NCBI GenBank assembly: GCA_019426215.1
Contig: CM033402.1
Location: 496,001 to 560,000 of the forward strand
Direction: 5' to 3'
DNA: 64,000 bases
DNA from: Buddleja alternifolia
Taxonomy: Eukaryota > Streptophyta > Magnoliopsida > Lamiales > Scrophulariaceae
The position numbers were made by a program, and so were the translations under genes. This document shows, in pieces, positions 57,702 to 64,000 of this stretch (its first letter is position 1; each line of letters begins with the position of its first letter). The notes below the pieces were generated by a model. It was not told the origin of the DNA and did not search any database. It saw only the letters and a program-made list of their open reading frames with translations.

Positions 57702-58740
57702 GAACCCATATATATATTTATATATAATGTTGGGGCAAGCTAGTAAATTCTATCAAGAGTATACTTATTCAATCCTGGTATTGTATTTCATGTGATCACA
57801 AGTATACTTGCGTATGTAAATTGTTAAGAATATTATTCTTAAAAACTCTCGGAATTCGAGTCTAGTATGGAGCAATCATAATCATTTTTCTAATGGGCTT
57901 CTTGTAAAATTCACCGTAAACAAATGACGGATGGTATTAGAACTTCTTAAAAATCAACATTAATACAAGATAAAAATAAATTAAAATATTGGAAGTGGAT
58001 AATCAATTATACGTGCATGATATATAACCAAATAACTGTATTTAAAAAAACAATAAGATATTGTAGTTAGTGCAAATTAAATATTCTCTTACATATATAT
58101 TTATATATGCATGCAGACAGTTGAGAAAGAGACTATAAAGCAAATAGAAGATGAAGTTAGGAGCATGCTTGAGAAGGAAGGTGATGTGGAGCCATTGACT
58201 TTGCTTGAATTAATTGATGAAATTTATCGTCTAGGCGTGGGATATCGGTTTCAGGAGACAATAAAGAGAGCTCTTGAGAGAATGTTACTTCAATCTTCAA
58301 AAGTTATGCAGAAAATTCACAATAGTTTGCATGTTTGTGCTCTCTATTTCAGGCTCCTAAGACAACATGGCTATCATGTCTCCACGGGTACGAACAATGT
58401 TATATACCACTGTTCGTATGAAAAGTTCTAATTTTAATTTGGACTGGCCGCACCTATAATTTTAATTTGGATTGGACGCACCTAAGACATTGACAAGAAA
58501 AGTTCAATACACTTGTCATGTGATTGGTATAAATACTAAGGAGAGTGTGATCAAGCAAATGTATACACTTGTCGTGTGATTGACGCGATAAACCAAGATT
58601 GGGTTAAAATCCCCCGTTTGTACACCTCATAGTTTCTTATCTCCTCTAATTTTAGTAAGAAATAATTATGCTATTAATCAACTTTTGAACATCAACACTT
58701 TTTAAATCAAAAGGAGGTGAAAAAATCTTGGTATATAGTA

Positions 58741-59729
58741 GAGATTTTTGCAGACCCCCCCAACCTATGAGGTGATGTGCGCTTTGCCCCCTAACCTATT
58801 AAAAGTTGCACTTGACACCCTAACCTATCATATATGTGCACTTAACCCCGTGGCCAACTTCGGACAGAATAGGTTAGGGGGTAGTCTGCTTTATAATTCT
58901 TAAATTTCTTGCATTTTTACCTATTCATCGTTCAATTTAAATCATGCATATTGGGATTTATTTGAATTTTTCTTGAAATATTAATTCTAGGTTTGAAATA
59001 AATAATTTTCAAAATCATAAATCTAAACCTAAAATAATGTACCTTATTTTCGGAAACTTAGTTTCCAAAAATTCCACTTATAAGGTTTCAAAAATAATTA
59101 TTTTCAAAATAAAAAAATTTAGACCTTAATTTCATAAAATCCTTTCAAATCGTATTTTAAGAATTTTATTATTCTCCAAAATCCAATTTTTGAAGAAAAC
59201 CATAATTTCCAGAACTTTTAATTTTCAAAATTTATTTAATTCCAGAAAAATAAATTTTTAATCGAGAATAGGGTCGGGTCACAGGGTAGCCGACCCATCA
59301 GTAAATTTAAATATTCATAATTTTCTAAAAATAAAAAAGACAATCCAAAAATCCGAAAACATGAAAATAAATAAGAAAAAAATGAAAAAAAAGTATAAAA
59401 ATAAAAAATTTAAAAAATAAAAAAATTTGTAAAAACCTAAAAAATTCCTTTTTTATTGTTCTAATTAATTTTTTCTAGATTTTTCAAATTTCAATTTTTC
59501 TCTTCTTACTTTTTTATTTTTTTATGAATTTTTTCAGAAATTTAGTTGATTTTTTTTTCTGGAATTTTCTATTTTTGACCGAATCTGCCCGAAGCTGACC
59601 AAGGGGGCAAAGTGCACATATAATAGGTTAGGATGTCGAGTGCAACTTTTAATAGATTGGGGGGCAAAGCGCACATCACCTCATAGGTTGGGGGTGGGGG
59701 GGGGGGGGGGGGCTGTCTGCTAAAATCTC
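58741..59729. mobile_element. MULE-like element in TPS-B intron 2
   Basis: Ends GAGATTTTTGCAGACCCCCC and, reversed, GAGATTTTAGCAGACAGCCCC, continuing for about 110 bp. Flanks TATATAGTA (58732-58740) and TATCTAGTA (59730-59738) are a 9-bp duplication with one change. Copy A has the empty GTATATAGTATTTTT near 33,432. A G-homopolymer of about 19 lies at 59,694-59,712. 989 bp, non-coding. Confidence 0.88.
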
Positions 59730-62258
59730 TATCTAGTATTTTTCCACTAAATGTTCGCATGTAATTCAACTTATTAGTTACACAATGTGCAACTGAGGAT
59801 TTAGAATGATTCTTATTCAAAAAAATTTGTTACACAATTGTGTAATACTTTCTGTTACATCATAGATGGACTATAAATGTATATACGGGCCGAGTATTTG
59901 GGATATATAGAGACCAAAAATTGTGATATGATAAAGAAAATCGAAACATTCGCTTCCACCAAGGACTTTAGGACATTTTGACTAACTTAGAACCTCTTGC
60001 ACATATGGAGCTATCCACCTTCAAGGGGAAATCACTCAACTAATTATATGGCAAGGGTCATAACATTTGGCTTTGTGATTCACTCTCCTTATAATATACA
60101 CTAGTGATTGGCTTAGATTCGTATGAATCTGATCTGAGTTAGAATTTCCCTTGTTTGAATTGACTTTGCTTGCAATTGAATTTTTTTCTTTGCCCTACAA
60201 AATCTTGTACATATTCACATTTGACACAATTCATTTTATGAAAAGATATATTTGAGAGCTTCAAGGATTGGGATGGCAACTTCAACACAAGCTTGGCTAT
60301 GGATATTCCAGGAATGTTAAGTTTATATGAAGCATCTCATCTTGCATTTCAAGGGGAGAGTACATTGGATAAAGCTAGAGAATTTACAAGCTTCCACCTA
60401 AAAAATATGCTATCAAAGATGGACGAGAAAAGTGCTACGCGCGTGAGCCATGCCTTAGAACTTCCATTCCACCATAGAATGCAGAGATTGGAAGCAAGGT
60501 GGAACATTGAGATGTATGATAAACAAAACGAGGCTAATAAATTGTTGCATAAATTGGCAATATTTGATTTCAACATGGTGCAATTGGCACATCAACGTGA
60601 TCTTCAAGAGGTGTCAAGGTACAAATTTAATATTATTTTATTTTTTCAATATTTTACTAATTTTGGGACCTCATTTGATTGAGACGCAATGGGAATTGAA
60701 TATTTTTTAAAACAATTTTATTGACACGGTTTACACGTAACTATATAAAATACTTTATTACAAGTATACACGTATATACATATTATATTTTATTACATAG
60801 AACTTGACATGGTTTATATAAACTTGACCTACTTGAGACAAATAAAAGGTATCATATTATTTAAGAATATAGAACTTGAATATGCACGGACAACGTTAAA
60901 TTATATATGATCATGTGACATAATCTTAATTGTATATATACAAGCTATATTTTCAGGTGGTGGAAATATGTTGGCTTAGCAAATAAGTTGAGCTTTGCAA
61001 GAGATAGGCTTATGGAAAGCTTCTTTTGGGCAGTGGGAATGGTCTATGAACCTCATTTTAGTAAATGCCGAATAGAATTAACTAAAGTGGTCAAGCTAAT
61101 TACTGTCTTAGATGACATTTATGATGTTTATGGCTCTCCTCAAGAGCTAGAGCAGTTGACTGATGCTGTTGACAAGTATGTTTTAGAAGCTAAAATACAT
61201 CTTTAATGTAAATATATATATATATATATATATATATAGATATATTACTTAATGTTTGAATTCTCTTAATTAATCAATATTATTATGTTATTTTCATTAG
61301 ATGGGATATAAATATGGTGAACCATCTACCTGACTACATGAAGCTATACTTCTTTGCTCTTTACAACACAGTCAATGACATGGCTTATGACACTCTCAAA
61401 GAACAAGGTCAAGTCATTCTTTCTCAACTCAAAAACGGGGTAAGTGCACTTAATTAGAATATATATATATATATATTGCATGTATGTATGTATGTATTGT
61501 ATGTATGTGTGTATTGTATGCATGGACCAAGATTGTGAGGATATTTTGAAATGGTATTTTGCTACACTATAATAGGATAGAAAAACAATTCATATTTCAT
61601 TCGAAATTGATCACTCAGTGCTTATTTTGAGCTCAGTCGATTAAACAAATCAAACCAAATTAGTTAGAACTTACATTTTCAGTTCAATAAGATCTAAAGG
61701 TTGCCTCGAGCTCGATCTCACTTAATTAGCTAAGAATGATAAAGTATGTGTCAGAAAATAAGCACTGAGTTTCAACTTGTGTTCAATTTGATTAAAGCTC
61801 GATCCAACTGACAATCAAATGAATCTAGCTAGATATAATATTTCAGACAAGTTTGACAATATTGTATATTGAGCTCGAGTACTCCGTTTCATTTACAACC
61901 CCTATGTTATTTGGATCAAGTTCAATAATAATGAACAATAAGTCAATAATTACTATGTAAATTGTAATGTTGTGTTTTCAGTGGGCAGAATTGTGCAAAT
62001 CATTCTTAAGAGAAGCGCAGTGGAGATACAAGAATCATATCCCAGAATTTGATGAATATCTCAAAAATGCATGGATTTCATCTTCTGGAGCTGTTCTTTT
62101 AACTCATGCCTATTTCTTAACTACTCAAAATATCACAAATGAAGCCTTAGAAAGCTTGAATAATTACAATGGTTTATTGCGGTTCCCATCCACAATTTTC
62201 CGCTTGGCAAACGATTTAACTTCATCAAGGGTATCTACTAGATCATTATATATCTAAT

Positions 62259-62603
62259 GGGAAATTTCGTTTTTGGTCAGAGGACATCGATCACGTTGTG
62301 AAATTTTAGTCTCATTGGATATAAAGTTGCAACGTTAGTCCCACAAAATTCAGAAAGTTGTACTTTTGGTCTCAGCGATCAATTATTAGATGAAAGGTGG
62401 GGGTGGGGTCGGGGGGGGGGGGGGGGGGATTTGCACGCGTCGTTAATTTTCATTTTTTATTTTTGTATTTTTTTGGCATGTGCAATCCACTCTCCTTTTT
62501 CCATCAATTTCTTAGCGGTTAGAACCAAAAATGCAACTTTTTGAGCCCAATAGGACTAAATTTGCAACTTTGTATTCAACTAGACCAAAATTGCAATTTT
62601 CCC
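62259..62603. repeat. Foldback element in TPS-B intron 6
   Basis: Partner of 35,938-36,283. It has acquired a long G-rich run (about 62,397-62,429) absent from copy A. Confidence 0.8.
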
Positions 62604-63144
62604 TCTATCTAATATATAAATCTCATTTGTACTTTATTTTACTGTGTCAAATATTACTAATATTATTCTCGTATTTATTGTGTAGGCTGACATTGAAAGA
62701 GAAGAAACTGCACTACAATCGGCGTCGTGTTTAATGCATGAAACCGGGTTATCTGAAGAAGCTGCTTGTAAATATATAAAGAATTGATCGATGAAAATTG
62801 GAAGATGATAAACAAAGAAATCGTCAATAATTGTTTATATGAGAAGTCTTTCATCGAGACAGCTACTAATCTTGCTCGAATTGCCTTGTGTCAGTACCAG
62901 CATGGAGATGCTCATAGTAACCCCGATGATTTATCAATAAATCGAATAACGTCTGTAATCATCGAGCCTATATTCAATAAGTAAGCTGATGACATCATAA
63001 CTATTTACGTGGTGTGGTTCATTATGCACAAATAATTGTGAACTTATGAGTATAATTGCGATTTTATCGAGACTTTAAGTTGTATGGATCTCACTTTAGC
63101 CGTTACGTTATATTACTGCAGTAAAATGGACTTCTTATTACACA

Positions 63145-63332
63145 AGGCCTGTTAGCTTAGTGATAACAGCTTCCACTTTCACTTAGGAGGTTTGAGTTCA
63201 ATTTCAGACTGTCACAAGTTGTGACTACGCTCTCCTTATTTTGAGTCTTATATGGTCTGTGTGGCCCATGATTAAAAATTATCGTTACAAATTTGTCGGG
63301 TTAAGGTATCCTCTTCGTGTATAATTTTTTTT
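63145..63332 (+). mobile_element. tRNA-derived SINE, family 1, copy B
   Basis: Partner of 36,823-37,012, about 160 bp after the TPS-B frame end. Box-A-like TTAGCTTAGTGATAAC, box-B-like GGTTTGAGTTCAATTTC, T-run end. Confidence 0.65.
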
Positions 63333-63530
63333 TTAAAATGGACTTCTTATTTATGAAACAAATACAGTGATGTGAATCTTTTTCTTTTCCATTTCCATTT
63401 ATATTGTGAACTACCATTCTCATCCACCTAATTATTTTAAATTAATTCAAAAATGATTTTAGTTTTTCTTCAACTATAAGAAATTCTTCAAATTACTAGA
63501 CACGTATTTAACGTAACAGGTCGGCCTATT

Positions 63531-63572
63531 AAGGCCATTTTGGCCCTTCAAATAAAGGGCCAAAATGGCCTT
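63531..63572. repeat. Perfect 18-bp palindrome with 6-bp loop
   Basis: AAGGCCATTTTGGCCCTT, spacer CAAATA, and its exact reverse complement. It sits at the boundary between the end of segmental copy B and the LINE fragment. Confidence 0.95.
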
Positions 63573-64000
63573 TCAAAGGAGGCCTTGATATATGGACATT
63601 TGGAATATAGCAACTAAATGTAACTCGCTTTGGATTAAATGGGTCCATACATACTATTTGAGGGCAGCAAACATATGGACAGTTTCAGCCAAGGTACATG
63701 ATTCCTGGTTCTGGAAAAGGTTGACATGTATTAGAGAAAAACTGATTGAAGCAGCGGATGTCACTCATTCAAAATGGCTAGAGGGTAAATTTTCTATAAA
63801 CAAGGCTTATACGCATTTGATGGAACATGTGGAGGAAGTTGATTGGAGAAAGTTAGTGTGGGGTAAAGGTCCACTAGCTCGGCATAGAATTATTTTTTGG
63901 CTAGCTCTTCTAAATAGATTCAAGACCAAGGATAGAGTACAGAATTGGCATAATATTAAAGATATGGACTGCGTGTTATGTAGGCAAGAGGAGGAAACAA
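63573..64000 (+). pseudogene. LINE ORF2 3' part, runs off the window
   Basis: An open frame from 63601 to the window end encodes WNIATKCNSLWIKWVHTYYL, GKFSINKAYTHLMEHVEE, WRKLVWGKGPLARHRIIFWL and DCVLCRQEEE, the zf-RVT region of plant L1 ORF2. It parallels the same region of the LINE at 43,690-44,110 but is less damaged. 5' truncated; the 3' end is not in view. Confidence 0.8.

Larger units (their letters stand above)
56937..62983 (+). pseudogene. Terpene synthase TPS-B (TPS-b clade), frameshifted in the last exon
   Basis: Tandem paralogue of TPS-A. Exons: 56937-57161, 58117-58387, 60246-60618, 60957-61175, 61301-61439, 61982-62230, and 62686 onward. Lengths equal those of TPS-A except one codon fewer in exon 1 and one base fewer in exon 7. 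The missing A in an A-run near 62,778-62,781 leads to TGA at 62785-62787, giving about 525 residues and losing about 65 conserved C-terminal residues; the old frame reopens to 62,983. RR-X9-W (RRTANTYKPSSW), DDIYD and the second metal motif NDLTSSRAD are all present upstream of the break. Intron 1 is only 955 nt. The truncation removes the last helices of the alpha domain, so activity is unlikely. An assembly error in the homopolymer would be the alternative. Confidence 0.87.
38770..63520 (+). repeat. Segmental duplication, copy B (contains TPS-B)
   Basis: Colinear with copy A as listed there. It is longer because of a LINE (39,522-44,888), a 10.2-kb insertion (45,751-55,951) and a MULE (58,741-59,729). 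It lacks the solo LTR, the 171-bp MITE, the 440-bp and 965-bp hATs, the promoter hAT, the intron MULE and the Helitron of copy A. Homology ends near 63,515 where a palindrome and a LINE begin. Confidence 0.9.

Overview
The window is eukaryotic nuclear DNA from a flowering plant. Spliced genes with plant-specific protein families (a Golgi UDP-xylose synthase, an SF2-like SR factor, a TPS-b type terpene synthase), tRNA-derived SINEs, hAT/MULE/Harbinger MITEs, a Helitron, an L1-type LINE and a fossil caulimovirid all point to a eudicot. A tandem terpene synthase locus suggests an asterid such as a Lamiales species, but the sequence does not settle the family.

Layout: (1) 1-18,000 is the gene-dense end. 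It holds the 3' part of an SmD2 core snRNP gene (+), a complete UDP-glucuronate decarboxylase/UXS gene (-) with an apparent U12-type AT-AC intron, and a complete 13-coding-exon SR34/SF2-like splicing factor gene (+). About 5 kb of SINEs, MITEs and a dead Harbinger element separates UXS from SR34. (2) 18,000-20,430 is transposon-filled spacer (a hAT MITE with perfect 8-bp duplications and a SINE with A/B boxes). (3) 20,430-63,520 is a tandem segmental duplication. Copy A is 20,430-37,480 and copy B is 38,770-63,520, with a short satellite between them. Each copy carries one seven-exon TPS-b gene. Copy A keeps an open reading frame of 591 codons, but has a 1.1-kb hAT inserted about 20 bp upstream of its TATA box and a 6.1-kb first intron. 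Copy B has an uninterrupted promoter and a short first intron, but a one-base deletion in its last exon. (4) Copy B is also split by a degenerate L1 LINE (39,522-44,888) and by a 10.2-kb insertion (45,751-55,951). That insertion contains a broken endogenous pararetrovirus, itself split by a 2.5-kb solo LTR that in turn contains a hAT element. (5) The last 430 bases are the 3' part of another LINE running off the window.

Because the two TPS copies are nearly identical, each acts as the empty site for insertions in the other. This allows many transposon ends to be called to the base. The three housekeeping genes are unrelated in function except that SmD2 and SR34 both act in pre-mRNA splicing. 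All coordinates and splice sites were read by eye from consensus sites and frame continuity; no alignment or database search was run.
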